Shown: positions 32,010 to 41,441, numbered from the stretch's first letter. The stretch: DNA of 64,000 bases from JAGIBJ01 sp032119595 (GCA_032119595.1 JAUMBQ010000006.1:1116001-1180000), one strand, 5' to 3'. Notes: generated by a model not told the origin, from the letters alone. Translations and numbers: made by a program.

Positions 32010-33364
32010 GCCCAGGCCCCTTGGCGCGCGCGGTCGAGGTCCTCGCGGGTGTCGCGACGGGCGCGATCAGACACGAGCAGCAGCAGCGCGAGCAGCATGA
32101 AGTTGGCGACGATCGACGAGCCGCCCGCCGACACGAACGGCAGCGTGACGCCCGTCAGCGGGATGACCTTCGTGACGCCGCCGACGATCACGAACACCTG
32201 CAGCGCAAACACCGTCGACAGGCCGGCCGCGAGCAGCTTGGAGAACGAGTCGTGGGCGACGAGCGCGACCTTGAAGCCGCGCCACGCGATCAGCAGGTAG
32301 ATCATCAGCAGCCCGACGGCGCCGATCAGCCCGACCTCGTTCACGATCAGCGCGTAGATGAAGTCGTTCTGGGCCGCCGGGAGGATCAGGTGGAGGCCGT
32401 CGTCGTCCTTGGGTGCCAATTCGAGGATCGCGCCGCCAAGGCCCTGGCCGAGGAATCCACCGTCGGCCTGGGAGAACAGCGACTGCGCGAGCTGGCCGCT
32501 GCCGCCGATCGGCTTGTTGAAGAGTTCGGGGTCGAGCGGGTCCTGCCAGGCCGCGACGCGGTCCTGGATGGTCGGCCGCAGCTCGTAGAGCATGCGTGCA
32601 CCGAGCGCGAACATCGTGAGCCCGGCGACCGGGTAGAGCAATCGCCCAGTAGCGATGTAAAGCATCCCGAGGCCGACGCCGAAGTACATGATCGCGGAGC
32701 CGATGTCCTGGATCACGAACAGCATCAGCATCGTCATGCCCCACACCGCGAGGAGCGGCAGCAGGTACTTGAGCGGCGGCAGGATCCCGAACGGGCCGCG
32801 GGCCTCCTGCACCAGCAGCTGGCGGTTGTCGGCCAGGTACGACGCGAGGTAGAGGACCAGGCAGATCTTCGCGATTTCGGTCGGCTGGAACGAGATCGGA
32901 CCGAGCACGACCGACAGGTACGCGCCACGCTCCTCCTGCCCGATGCCCGGGATGCGCGGCGCCAGCAGCAAGATCACGCCGGCCAGCGCGAGCAGGTTCC
33001 GGTAGTCGCGCAGGACGCGGTAGTCCTTCTTGAGCGCAAAGATCGTGGCGGAGAACGCGCCGATCCCGATGATGAACCAGGTGCCTTGCTGGCGGGCGAG
33101 ATCCTCGTCGATCCGGTACAGCTCGACGAGCCCGAAGCACGCAAGCACCGCGATCAGCGGCAGCAGGTACGGGTCGGCGTCCGGGAGCGCGACGGTCGCG
33201 ATCGTGTGGGCGACGATGCAGAGGCCGAGGAAGCCGGCGCCGTAGAGGAGCGAAAGGTCGCTGAGCTGGCCACCGTCGTTGGCGAACACGGAGGCGAAGC
33301 CGATCGCGACCAGCAGCGAGGCTGGGATCAGCAGCGCCAGATCGCGGAGGCGACGCAGGATCAA
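32006..33364 (-). CDS. rodA: RodA/FtsW SEDS glycosyltransferase
   Basis: SEDS proteins polymerise peptidoglycan glycan strands and pair with a class B penicillin-binding protein. The 452-residue protein is polytopic. SEDS marks include GISF-like PISFQPTEIAK, LVLYLASYL, QDIGSAIMYFGV, IPLTGVTLPFVSAGGSSIVANFMLLALLL near the C terminus. The adjacent, overlapping pbpA is the expected partner. The ATG overlaps the pstP stop by four bases. Confidence 0.94.
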   Translation of the reverse strand: MILRRLRDLALLIPASLLVAIGFASVFANDGGQLSDLSLLYGAGFLGLCIVAHTIATVALPDADPYLLPLIAVLACFGLVELYRIDEDLARQQGTWFIIGIGAFSATIFALKKDYRVLRDYRNLLALAGVILLLAPRIPGIGQEERGAYLSVVLGPISFQPTEIAKICLVLYLASYLADNRQLLVQEARGPFGILPPLKYLLPLLAVWGMTMLMLFVIQDIGSAIMYFGVGLGMLYIATGRLLYPVAGLTMFALGARMLYELRPTIQDRVAAWQDPLDPELFNKPIGGSGQLAQSLFSQADGGFLGQGLGGAILELAPKDDDGLHLILPAAQNDFIYALIVNEVGLIGAVGLLMIYLLIAWRGFKVALVAHDSFSKLLAAGLSTVFALQVFVIVGGVTKVIPLTGVTLPFVSAGGSSIVANFMLLALLLLVSDRARRDTREDLDRARQGAWA

Positions 33365-34623
33365 GGCGTCGCGCTGAGTTCGTCGCGCTCGACGGCCTTG
33401 ATGAGGTCCTGGGCGTCGTCGCCGCTGCGGAGCTTGTGATCCAGGAGCGTCTTGCGGCGGGCCTCGTCGACCGACGTGATCGGGACACCGGAACGGTAGA
33501 CGGAGCGGTACATCTTCACGCCGAACGGCAGGTCGTACGGGGCGCCCTGGTAGATCGCGACGAAGCCATCCTTGGTCCCGATGAAGTAGGTGACGCGGGT
33601 CGCGACCCAGGTGGAAAGCGCGATGATCCCGACGGTGAAGAAGGTCGCGAGGGTGGCCGCGATCGCCTTGCCACGACGCCGGGAGCGCGGCTTCTTGGCC
33701 TTCGGGTCGCGGGCCTTCAGGCGCTCGGTGCGGCGCGGCGCGGCCTCCGCGGCGGCGCGCACATCGTCGGTGGCCAGGCGCTCCTGCATCAGCGGATCGG
33801 AGGAACCGGTCGGCTGGTCCTCGCCGTCGAGGCGGACCGCGGGGCCGATGGTGGTCTCCTGGTCGTCCGGCTCGACGACCTCGTCGCTCGTGTCGCCCAC
33901 GCGCAGCAGCACGACGGTGATGTTGTCGCGGCCTCCCGCGGCGTTGGCAGCCGCGATGAGCGAGCGGCCGGCGGTATCGAGCTTGGTGTTCTTGACGATC
34001 AGCTCGCCGATGCGCGTCTCGGGAATCATCGACGTGAGGCCGTCGGAGCAGAGCAGGACGATGTCGCCGCGCTCAAGCTTGAACTCGCGCACGTCGACCT
34101 CGACGTTCGAGTCCGGGCCGAGCGCGCGGGTGATGATCGAGCGCTGCGGGTGGTTGGCGGCCTCCTCGGCGGTCAGCTTGCCGCTGCGCCGCATCTCCTC
34201 CACGAGCGAGTGATCCTCGGTCAGCCGGCGCAGGCTCCCCCCGCGCACCAGGTAGGCGCGGCTGTCGCCCACATGCGCGACCGTGAGTGCGTCCTCACCG
34301 ACGTATGCCGCGGTGACGGTCGTGCCCATGCCGGACAGGTCGACGTCGCTGAGCTGCGCGTCGTGGACCGCGCGGTTGGCGCGCCGCACGAGCTCGACGA
34401 GCCGCGACCGGACCACGCCATCTTCGACGCCTAGGGCGATCACGTCGATCGCGGTGCGCGACGCGATCTCACCGGCCTTCGCGCCACCCATGCCGTCGGC
34501 AACCGCGAACAGCGGCGAGCGGCTGAGAAGGGCGTCTTCGTTCGCCCGGCGCTGGCGGCCGGTGTCGGTGAAGGCGGCGTGCTCGACGACTCTGAGCACG
34601 TCAGTCGGCCCCGTGGAATGCAT
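33361..34623 (-). CDS. pstP: PP2C-type Ser/Thr phosphatase PstP
   Basis: PstP reverses phosphorylation by PknB. The 420-residue protein has the PP2C domain (about residues 10-245): TDTGRQRRANEDALL, FAVADGMGGAKAGE with metal-binding Asp, GMGTTVTAAYV, VGDSRAYLVRGG, LLCSDGLTSM and GRDNITVV. A variable linker, one membrane helix (IAATLATFFTVGIIALSTWVA) and an external C-terminal domain of about 75 residues follow. It starts 20 bases after fhaB and overlaps rodA. Confidence 0.94.
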   Translation of the reverse strand: MHSTGPTDVLRVVEHAAFTDTGRQRRANEDALLSRSPLFAVADGMGGAKAGEIASRTAIDVIALGVEDGVVRSRLVELVRRANRAVHDAQLSDVDLSGMGTTVTAAYVGEDALTVAHVGDSRAYLVRGGSLRRLTEDHSLVEEMRRSGKLTAEEAANHPQRSIITRALGPDSNVEVDVREFKLERGDIVLLCSDGLTSMIPETRIGELIVKNTKLDTAGRSLIAAANAAGGRDNITVVLLRVGDTSDEVVEPDDQETTIGPAVRLDGEDQPTGSSDPLMQERLATDDVRAAAEAAPRRTERLKARDPKAKKPRSRRRGKAIAATLATFFTVGIIALSTWVATRVTYFIGTKDGFVAIYQGAPYDLPFGVKMYRSVYRSGVPITSVDEARRKTLLDHKLRSGDDAQDLIKAVERDELSATP

Positions 34624-34643
34624 GCGTGAGATCGGCCATCGGG

Positions 34644-35129
34644 TTAGTCGCGGTACTCAAAGACGGTGTCGCCGATGGCGATTTGGTCGCCGGCGCGCAG
34701 CGACACGGGGCCTTCGAGCTGCTCGCCGTTGATGAACGTACCGTTCGTGGAGCCGAGATCCTCGATCACCGCGTGGCCAGCCGTGAGCTCGATCCGCGCG
34801 TGGCGGGAGGACGCAAAGGAGTCCTCGAAGGAGATCTCGACGTCGCCCCGCCCGAGCGTCGTGCGCTGAGGGAGGTCGTATTCGAGACCAGCGCGCTGGC
34901 CTTGCATGCGCTTGATGATGAGGCGAGGAGCGGCGCCGCGCGCCACTTCGGCCGTCGGCGGGCCGACTGCGGCGTGGAATCCGGTCGCGTCCGAGGGCGG
35001 CGGGGCGGCGACGAGAAGTTCGTCGTCGCGCAGGTCTCGCAGGGCGCTGCGAGCCACCCAGACGACGAAGAGGAAGAGAACCGCGACGAAGGCGAGCTTC
35101 AGCGCGAAGGTAACGGGCTCGAGGAGCAC
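34644..35129 (-). CDS. fhaB: FhaB-type FHA domain protein
   Basis: FHA domains read phosphothreonine. The 161-residue protein has one N-terminal membrane helix (FALKLAFVAVLFLFVVWVA), a linker, and a C-terminal FHA domain with TTLGRGDVEISFEDSFASSRHARIE and DLGSTNGTFING. The mycobacterial equivalent (FipA/FhaB) binds phosphorylated cell-division partners. GTG 35129 follows fhaA by four bases. The gene lies in the same order as in mycobacteria. Confidence 0.92.
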   Translation of the reverse strand: MLLEPVTFALKLAFVAVLFLFVVWVARSALRDLRDDELLVAAPPPSDATGFHAAVGPPTAEVARGAAPRLIIKRMQGQRAGLEYDLPQRTTLGRGDVEISFEDSFASSRHARIELTAGHAVIEDLGSTNGTFINGEQLEGPVSLRAGDQIAIGDTVFEYRD

Positions 35130-35133
35130 GGAG

Positions 35134-36426
35134 CTAGCGGACCTCGATGATCGCCGCCGCGTGGCCGAGCTTCAGGCGCTGTCCGGGCTGCAGGCGGCGC
35201 GGCTGCTCGAGCGAGTGGCCGTCGAGCTCGCTGCCGTTGGTCGAGCCGAGGTCGGTGGCGAACCAGCCCTGCGCGTCGCGGCGCAGCTCGCAGTGCTGGC
35301 GAGACACGCTCGGGTCGGAGATCACGATGTCGGCGGTGCGGCTGCGGCCGAGCACCACGCGGTCGCCGGTGAGCTCGTGCGGGGTGCCATCGACGAGCAG
35401 CGTCGTCTCCGGCGGGCGCGGGGCCTGGCGCGGCGGGATCACCGGCGGGGCGAACTGCGGGCGCGACTGGCGCTGAAGGGTCGGGTCGATCCACGGCACG
35501 CCGCCGGGAATCGGCGCGGGCGAACCGGGCTCTGGCGGGCGGGGCGCGCTTGGGCGATACGGCTGCTCGCGGGGACGAGGCGGGCGCGGCTCGCGCGGCG
35601 CTTGGGCCTCGGGCTCCCAGCCGTCGACGGGCTCGAGCCAGTCGGCCGCGTGGGCCGGCTCGGCATCGGGCGCCGGCTGATCGGCGACTTCACGCGCGGC
35701 GGGCGAATGCGGCGCCGACTCGCGCGGTGCAGGCTCTTCCCACTCGTCGTCGCCCGAGTCGCCGGGTTCCGGTTCGCGCTCCGGGGCGTTGAAGGGGTCG
35801 CCGGAGTAGGGATCTTCGTAGGGCGCGTCATCGACCCGGCCGACGGCCGACGGCGGCTCGTACCCAGCCGACGCCGGCGTGGAACCCAGGCGCGGCTGGT
35901 CTCCGTCGTCGAATCGCGGCTCGGGTGCGGAGGCACGCAGGGCAGCGTCCGCTTGGGCGCTGGGCTCGCGCGGACGATCCTGGATCGAGGCTGGGCGCCG
36001 CGCCGCCTGCGGTGCAGCCGCGACGGCATCGGGCCGCGGCGGGGCCTCTTCGGCGCTGATCGGCGCCGTGCGCGCTTCGATGCCGAACTCGCCAAGGCGC
36101 AGACGCTGGTCGGTGCGGAACTCCACCAGCGGGCGACGCACGAGCACGAGGCGCTCGCGGCGCGCGTGCTCCAGCAGGTAGGCGCCGAGCTCCTCGGCGA
36201 TCGAGCCTTCGACGCCCGCGTATCGGCTGCGGTCGTCCGGCGAGAGATACACGAGGTAGTCCGTCGGCGCGTACGTACGCGACAGCGAAACGCGCTTGTT
36301 GATCTCCATCTCGCGGGCGAGCTTGCGGGCGATCTCGGTCGGGCGGACCTCGGTGCGGAACACGCGACCGATCGTCCCCTCGACGAGGCCGCTCAACGAT
36401 TGCTCGAGGTTGCGCAGGAGCGCCAT
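35134..36426 (-). CDS. fhaA: FhaA-type protein (DUF3662 plus FHA)
   Basis: FhaA links Ser/Thr kinase signalling to lipid-II flipping through MurJ in mycobacteria. The 430-residue product has the DUF3662 domain (MALLRNLEQSLSGLVEGTIGRVFRTEVRPTEIARKL...YLVYLSPDD, residues 1-125). A Pro/Glu/Arg-rich linker of about 200 residues and a C-terminal FHA domain (RVVLGRSRTADIVISDPSVSRQHCELR; DLGSTNGSELDG) follow. ATG 36426 is chosen because the family begins M-x-LLR-xEQ; ATG 36435 would add three residues. Confidence 0.92.
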   Translation of the reverse strand: MALLRNLEQSLSGLVEGTIGRVFRTEVRPTEIARKLAREMEINKRVSLSRTYAPTDYLVYLSPDDRSRYAGVEGSIAEELGAYLLEHARRERLVLVRRPLVEFRTDQRLRLGEFGIEARTAPISAEEAPPRPDAVAAAPQAARRPASIQDRPREPSAQADAALRASAPEPRFDDGDQPRLGSTPASAGYEPPSAVGRVDDAPYEDPYSGDPFNAPEREPEPGDSGDDEWEEPAPRESAPHSPAAREVADQPAPDAEPAHAADWLEPVDGWEPEAQAPREPRPPRPREQPYRPSAPRPPEPGSPAPIPGGVPWIDPTLQRQSRPQFAPPVIPPRQAPRPPETTLLVDGTPHELTGDRVVLGRSRTADIVISDPSVSRQHCELRRDAQGWFATDLGSTNGSELDGHSLEQPRRLQPGQRLKLGHAAAIIEVR

Positions 36427-36554
36427 CCGCCGCATGGTAATGGCGAGCGCCCGGGTGGCGCTCAGGGCCAGGTGCAAGCGGGGTGGTCAGCGAGGCGCTC
36501 GCTGAGCCGAGAAGGAGCCTGATCCACGGTCCGAAGCTCCGCCAGCGCTGGCGT

Positions 36555-36626
36555 CTCAGTCCACGGGCCCGCGCACCGGGAAGTCGCGGTCTCAGTCCAC
36601 GGGCCCGCGCACCGCAAGGTCGCGGT
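36555..36626. repeat. 36-bp tandem duplication across a stop codon
   Basis: Copies 36555-36590 and 36591-36626 are nearly identical. The right copy holds the last codons and TGA of the kinase gene (RDLAVRGPVD); the left copy, outside the gene, would read RDFPVRGPVD and a second TGA. Confidence 0.85.
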
Positions 36627-38613
36627 CCCGGGCGACGGCTCGCGCGACGACCACGATGGCCGCTGCCGCCGCCGGACCGGCCCAGAGCAGGAGTTCGCCG
36701 GTCGCGAGGTGCGCGCCGACCATGGCGCCACCGACGGCACCGGTCCAGGCGGCCGCGGCGATGAAGTCGGCGCCGAAGGTGCGTCCGCGAACGACCACAC
36801 CCAGCAGGACTGCGGCGACCGCCCAGATGCCCGCCAGCGGCAGCACGAACTCGGTGGCGACCACCGTCAGGTCGCCAGCGGGGACGTCGAGGAGCGGCAC
36901 GCTGGTCGCGGTGGCAACGACCGCCGCCACGACGGCTCCGTGCAGGGCCAGCGCGATGCGCAGCGCGTGCGTTGGCGCGAGGGCCGCGAGCGCGGGCCAC
37001 GCCGCCGGCGCGCTCACCACCGTGAGTCCCGCGGCCAACCCGCCAGCCGGCCACAGCGAGCCGCGGCCTGGGTACAGCGCGATCGGCGCGAGTCCGGCAA
37101 TCGCAGCGAGGAGGGCTGCCGTCTCATCGCGCGAGGTGAGCAGGACGACAGCCGTGATGGCGATCCCGATCCACGTCAAGCGCGGGAGCACGAACGCGGC
37201 GACCGCGATCCCAGCCAACGCGGAGGGCGCGGAGGCGCCGTCGGAGATCGCGAACAGCGCTGCCGCCGCACCGGCCGTGCCCAGCAGTCGCAGCGGCAGC
37301 CGTGGGAGCCGCCCGCGCGAGGCGGGGGCGGGCTCCGGCCAGCGCTGCGCGTCGTCGCCGGGACGGTCGATGGGGTCGCCGGCCCAGCCCTGCGGCGTGG
37401 GGCCAGGCTCGAGTCCCGCGCTGCGTCGACGGCGTCCGAACCGTTCCCGCTCGCCTGGGTCGCCGATCGGCTCGTGCCCCGGCCGGGGCAGATAGGGAAC
37501 GAGCTGGTCGTCGCCGCCGCGCGGATCGACCACGGTGGCGACCGGCGCCGCGGGCCGATACTCGGTCCGGCCTCCGGGCTCTGGCCGATGCTCCGTGTGT
37601 CCGCCTGGCGGGGGCGCCATCGGCGGATACCCGGCGTCGTCGCGCGCCTCGCGGCCCCGGTCGCGGTTTGGGTCCTCGCCAGCCCGAGGCTCACGCGGCG
37701 TCATTCGCCCACCGTGCCGGTCGTCCAGGCGCGTTACGCCGGTCTCGCCTCCGCCGCGTCCGACCGGCGCCCCGGACGCCAGCGCCGCGAGCCGGCGCAG
37801 GCCCTCGTCGAGATCGACCAGTCCGCCGCGCTGGTCCGGGTCGAGTTCCAGGCAGCAGTCGATCGCGGCGTGGATCGACGATGGGAGGTCTGGCCGAAGC
37901 CGTGCAAGCGGCGGGACCGAGTTCAGCGCCCGCGCCGCCGTCTCGGCCGCCGTCGTGCCGCGGCGCGGATTCACGCCCGCGAGCGCTTCGTACACCACCA
38001 CGGCCAGGGCGAAAACATCCGCAGGCGCCCCGGCGCGATGGCCGCGGGCCTGCTCGGGCGCCATGTACGCCATGGTGCCGACCACGTCGCCGACGGCGGT
38101 CAGCGTCTCGGCCCCCGCCAGCGCGGCAACGCCGAAGTCGGTGAGCTTGGCCCACGCACCCGCGCGCCGCGGATCGGCTGGGCAGAGGATGTTGGCCGGC
38201 TTGACGTCGCGGTGCACGACGCCGTGCTGATGGGCGTGCGCAAGCCCTCGAACGATCGACCCAGCGAAGCGCGCGATGTCGAGCTCGGGCACGTCTCCGG
38301 TCCGAAGCACGGCCCGCAAGTCCGCGCCCTCGACGAGCTCCGACACGATGATCCACCCTTCGGGCGTGGCCTCGGCCTCCAGCAGCCGCACGATCGCCGG
38401 ATGCTTCAGCCTGGCCGACGTCATCGCCTCACGCTCAGCGCGGGCCCCTTCCGCACGGACGCGTTTCACCGCCACGAACTGCCCGGTTTCCACGTCGCGC
38501 GCTCGTGACACGACGCCCATGCCACCGCGACCGATCACGCCGAGGAGCTCGTACCGACCGAGCAGGAGTCCGCCGGCGCGGGGCCAGGGAAGCTCGTCGT
38601 CGACGGGGTGCAT
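36592..38613 (-). CDS. Ser/Thr kinase with polytopic membrane domain
   Basis: The 673-residue protein starts MHPVDDELPW. The kinase domain covers about residues 15-275: GRGGMGVVSRA, VAVKRV, HRDVKPANIL, DFGVAALAG and APEQA. A long Pro/Arg/Gly/Asp-rich linker (to about 450) follows, then a C-terminal hydrophobic region with roughly ten predicted membrane helices. Polytopic C-terminal regions of this size are uncommon in bacterial Ser/Thr kinases, which usually have one helix. It lies 165 bases upstream of fhaA on the same strand and may feed the same pathway. Confidence 0.85.
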   Translation of the reverse strand: MHPVDDELPWPRAGGLLLGRYELLGVIGRGGMGVVSRARDVETGQFVAVKRVRAEGARAEREAMTSARLKHPAIVRLLEAEATPEGWIIVSELVEGADLRAVLRTGDVPELDIARFAGSIVRGLAHAHQHGVVHRDVKPANILCPADPRRAGAWAKLTDFGVAALAGAETLTAVGDVVGTMAYMAPEQARGHRAGAPADVFALAVVVYEALAGVNPRRGTTAAETAARALNSVPPLARLRPDLPSSIHAAIDCCLELDPDQRGGLVDLDEGLRRLAALASGAPVGRGGGETGVTRLDDRHGGRMTPREPRAGEDPNRDRGREARDDAGYPPMAPPPGGHTEHRPEPGGRTEYRPAAPVATVVDPRGGDDQLVPYLPRPGHEPIGDPGERERFGRRRRSAGLEPGPTPQGWAGDPIDRPGDDAQRWPEPAPASRGRLPRLPLRLLGTAGAAAALFAISDGASAPSALAGIAVAAFVLPRLTWIGIAITAVVLLTSRDETAALLAAIAGLAPIALYPGRGSLWPAGGLAAGLTVVSAPAAWPALAALAPTHALRIALALHGAVVAAVVATATSVPLLDVPAGDLTVVATEFVLPLAGIWAVAAVLLGVVVRGRTFGADFIAAAAWTGAVGGAMVGAHLATGELLLWAGPAAAAAIVVVARAVARDRDLAVRGPVD

Positions 38614-38812
38614 GGGGTGAGTCTGCTGGATCTCTCGGTGCTCGCCCGCCGGTACCGTCGGAGCGAGGCGGCGGTGAAGCGGCCGTAGCGGTGGCCGGAT
38701 CCAAGGTCGCTGTGCAGGAGATTCGCCGCTGCCGAGGAACCCCCTTTCGGACTTTCCGGGGACGCGACCTTCATACTGCGCCCTGGGTTCTGCCAACGGA
38801 CCCGCCTTTTTC

Positions 38813-39934
38813 GTGGCCTTCTTCGACGACGACCCGCCAACCCAGCAGCGGCGCTCCCCTGGGCCGCCGCCTCCGCCGCGCCCGCCGCGTGGACCTCGCA
38901 CGTCCAAAGACCAGCAGGACATCATGACCCGCCGCATCGTGGCGGGCCTGCTTGCGGTGTTGCTCCTGGGCGCTTTTGCCCTGCTGATCAACGGCTGCGT
39001 GAAGTCGAGCCGGATCAACGGTCTCAAGGACTACAGCCAGGAGGTCACGCGCCTGGGCACCGAGTCGACCGGGAACGTCGGCCAGGCCCTCTCGATCCTC
39101 TTGAACGCTGACAGCGTGGAAGCGCTGGAGCAGAGCCAGAGCCTGAGCGACCTCGCCGCCGACGGCGACAAGTTCACGCAGCGCGCCCGCGAACTCGACA
39201 CGCCGGGCGGCCTCGAAGCGGCCACGCAGAACGTCGCGACCGCGCTGAGCCTGCGCGCCAGCGCCGTGCAGCGCATCGGCGACCTCATCGGCAAGGCGCG
39301 CGGCACCAGCGCGACCGAGCAGGAAGACGCAACCCAGAAGATCGCCGGGCAGATGATGCTGCTCCTCACCTCTGACGGCCTCTGGCAGGCCCGCGTGTCG
39401 CCGTACATCAGGGACAAGTTCAAGGACTACGACCGCAGCGACGACAGCGTCGAGGCGAGCATCGCCCTCCCGGACCTCAGGTGGATCAACACGGCGACGG
39501 TCGCCAACCGGATCGGCTCCGTCGCCCCGGTCGACGCTGGCAGTGATCCGAGCAAGCCGCTCGCGCCCGGCACCCACGGCCACGGCCTCGCGAGCGTCGC
39601 GATCAACACCACGCCACTGGCCGAGGGCGGGGTGACGCGCGTGTCGAACCCGAGCGGCACGAGCATCGTGGTCACGATCGAGAACCAGGGCGAGAACGAC
39701 GAGGAGAACGTGACCGTGGCGGTCTCCGGGGTGTCGCAGAGCACTGGCAAGAACGTGTTCAACCAGACCAAGAAGGTCACGCTCTCGGCCAAGGGCACCA
39801 AGACGCCGGTCACGATCAACATCACCAAGGCCGTCGCCGACTCCGTGAAGATCACCGCCGAAGTCCGCAAGGTCGACGGCGAAGAGAACACGACCAACAA
39901 CAAGAAGACGTACAACGTCATCTTCGCCAAGTGA
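38813..39934 (+). CDS. Single-pass membrane protein with CARDB-like C terminus
   Basis: The 373-residue protein has a short cytoplasmic Pro-rich N terminus (RRSPGPPPPPRPPR) and one membrane helix (about residues 42-59). A helical extracytoplasmic region of about 170 residues follows, then a beta-rich C-terminal domain (SNPSGTSIVVTIENQGENDEENVTVAVSG...TTNNKKTYNVIFAK) resembling CARDB adhesion modules. GTG 38813 is the start. It is divergent from the polytopic kinase (199-base gap). Function unknown; it could be an envelope structural or signalling protein. Confidence 0.75.
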   Translation: MAFFDDDPPTQQRRSPGPPPPPRPPRGPRTSKDQQDIMTRRIVAGLLAVLLLGAFALLINGCVKSSRINGLKDYSQEVTRLGTESTGNVGQALSILLNADSVEALEQSQSLSDLAADGDKFTQRARELDTPGGLEAATQNVATALSLRASAVQRIGDLIGKARGTSATEQEDATQKIAGQMMLLLTSDGLWQARVSPYIRDKFKDYDRSDDSVEASIALPDLRWINTATVANRIGSVAPVDAGSDPSKPLAPGTHGHGLASVAINTTPLAEGGVTRVSNPSGTSIVVTIENQGENDEENVTVAVSGVSQSTGKNVFNQTKKVTLSAKGTKTPVTINITKAVADSVKITAEVRKVDGEENTTNNKKTYNVIFAK

Positions 39935-39971
39935 CCGTCGGCCGGCGCCTCGCGCGCTGCGCCTGAGGCGA

Positions 39972-39977
39972 TAGCGT
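39972..39977 (+). promoter_or_regulatory. Candidate -10 box of the DUF4446-pheA unit
   Basis: TAGCGT ends seven bases before the ATG at 39985, without a Shine-Dalgarno sequence. This is the leaderless pattern of the window. Confidence 0.4.
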
Positions 39978-39984
39978 TCCGGCC

Positions 39985-40482
39985 ATGGAGCAGGTCGACC
40001 AGATCGCCCTCGGTATCGGCGGCGCAGGACTGCTGTTTGGCGTCATCGCCGTCGGCTGGGCCACGGCTTTGCATCGCCGCCTCGGACGGATCCAGCGCGC
40101 CCAGTCGGCCGTCTTGGGGACGCACGGCGACACCGATCTCGTCCTGCACGCGCAGGCGATGACCGATCAGGTCCAGAAGATGGCCGCCTACCTCAAGGGC
40201 ACGACCGAGCAGACGCAGAAGCGCCTGGAGGTCGTCGAAGGCCGGCTCGACGGTGCGATCAGCCATTCCGGGCTGGTCCGCTACGACGCCTATAACGAGA
40301 TGTCGGGCCGCCAGTCGACCTCGATCGCGCTGCTCGATGCCAACCGCACCGGCGTGGTGCTGTCGTCGATCGTGCATCGCGATCAGGCGCGGATGTATGC
40401 CAAGGGCGTGCGCGAGGGTGTCGGCGAGCTCGAGCTGTCCCCCGAGGAGGCCGAGGCGCTGCGCGTCGCGATGGGCGCATGA
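39985..40482 (+). CDS. DUF4446 family membrane protein
   Basis: The 165-residue protein has one N-terminal membrane helix (IALGIGGAGLLFGVIAVGWATAL). A helical stretch (LVLHAQAMTDQVQKMAAYLKGTTEQTQKRLEVVEGRLDGAI) and the DUF4446 core (GLVRYDAYNEMSGRQSTSIALLDANRTGVVLSSIVHRDQARMYAKGV) follow. The biochemical role is not known. The stop overlaps the pheA ATG by four bases, so the two are translationally coupled. Confidence 0.85.
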   Translation: MEQVDQIALGIGGAGLLFGVIAVGWATALHRRLGRIQRAQSAVLGTHGDTDLVLHAQAMTDQVQKMAAYLKGTTEQTQKRLEVVEGRLDGAISHSGLVRYDAYNEMSGRQSTSIALLDANRTGVVLSSIVHRDQARMYAKGVREGVGELELSPEEAEALRVAMGA

Positions 40483-41441
40483 GCGGCCCCGTCGTTGGAT
40501 ATCTCGGGCCGAACGGCACCTTCTCGGAGGTCGCGGCACGCCGACTCGCGTCGGACTGGGCCGGGGAGCTCGTGCCGGTCGCGTCGATCATCAATCTGAT
40601 CCAGAGCGTGACCGACGACTTCGTCCTGCCCGAGCCGTTCCAGCTCGACGCCGCGGTCGTCCCGATCGAGAACTCGACGGAGGGGTCGGTCGGTGCCACG
40701 CTCGACACGCTGGTCGACCACGAAGATCTGGTGATCACCGCCGAGCTCGACCTGCCGATCGAGCAGCTGCTCGTCGCCCGTACTGATCTTCCGCTCGACC
40801 AGATCGAGCAGGTCTACTCGCACCCGCAAGGCATCGCGCAGGCGCGGCGCTTCCTCGCTGAGCACCTGCCGAGCGCCGGGATCGTCCCGACCTCGTCAAC
40901 GTCGCGGTCGATCGAGCTGGTGACGGAATCGACGGAGCCGTGGGCGGCCATCGGCTCGCGCCGGGCTGCCGAGCTCTACGGGGCGAAGATCCTGCGCGAC
41001 GACATCCAGGAGCAGGTCAACGTGACCCGCTTCGTGCTCGTCGAGCGCAAGTCCGCCCGCATCGACCGGTCCGGGAATGGCACCACCCCGACGCCGGCTG
41101 CGGTCGAAGCCGCCGAGGCGGCGGAGGCTGCCCGCCAGCGCCGCGCCGGCGACCACGGCGACGACCGGCCGATGAAGACGAGCGTCGTGTTCCAGGGCAA
41201 GGGCGACGGCTCACCAGGATGGCTCGTGCGCTGCCTGAGCGAGTTCGCGTTCCGCCGCGTGAACCTGTCGAAGATCGAGTCGCGACCGCTGCGCGGACAG
41301 CTCGGCCACTACCGATTCTTCATCGACCTGGAGGGCGCTGCGACGGATCCCGATCCCGCCGAAGCGATCGAAGGCCTACGCCATCACGCCACCGACGTGC
41401 GGATCCTCGGCAGCTACCCGGTCGCCGCCGAGCCGGTCTGA
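40479..41441 (+). CDS. pheA: Prephenate dehydratase
   Basis: This enzyme converts prephenate to phenylpyruvate in phenylalanine synthesis. The 320-residue monofunctional protein has the dehydratase domain (VGYLGPNGTFSEVAA; VPIENSTEGSVGATLD; YSHPQGIAQAR; the catalytic Thr in NVTRFVLV, about residues 180-187). The C-terminal ACT domain has the Phe-binding motif LSKIESRP and GWLVRCLSEF in the GALxxxL position. An Ala/Arg-rich insert of about 35 residues (TPTPAAVEAAEAAEAARQRR) separates the domains and is longer than usual. Confidence 0.94.
   Translation: MSGPVVGYLGPNGTFSEVAARRLASDWAGELVPVASIINLIQSVTDDFVLPEPFQLDAAVVPIENSTEGSVGATLDTLVDHEDLVITAELDLPIEQLLVARTDLPLDQIEQVYSHPQGIAQARRFLAEHLPSAGIVPTSSTSRSIELVTESTEPWAAIGSRRAAELYGAKILRDDIQEQVNVTRFVLVERKSARIDRSGNGTTPTPAAVEAAEAAEAARQRRAGDHGDDRPMKTSVVFQGKGDGSPGWLVRCLSEFAFRRVNLSKIESRPLRGQLGHYRFFIDLEGAATDPDPAEAIEGLRHHATDVRILGSYPVAAEPV

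Noticed and set aside
32021..33439. Forward open frame of 472 codons opposite rodA
   Set aside because: Antisense shadow; the reverse frame has SEDS motifs and overlaps its neighbours in operon fashion.
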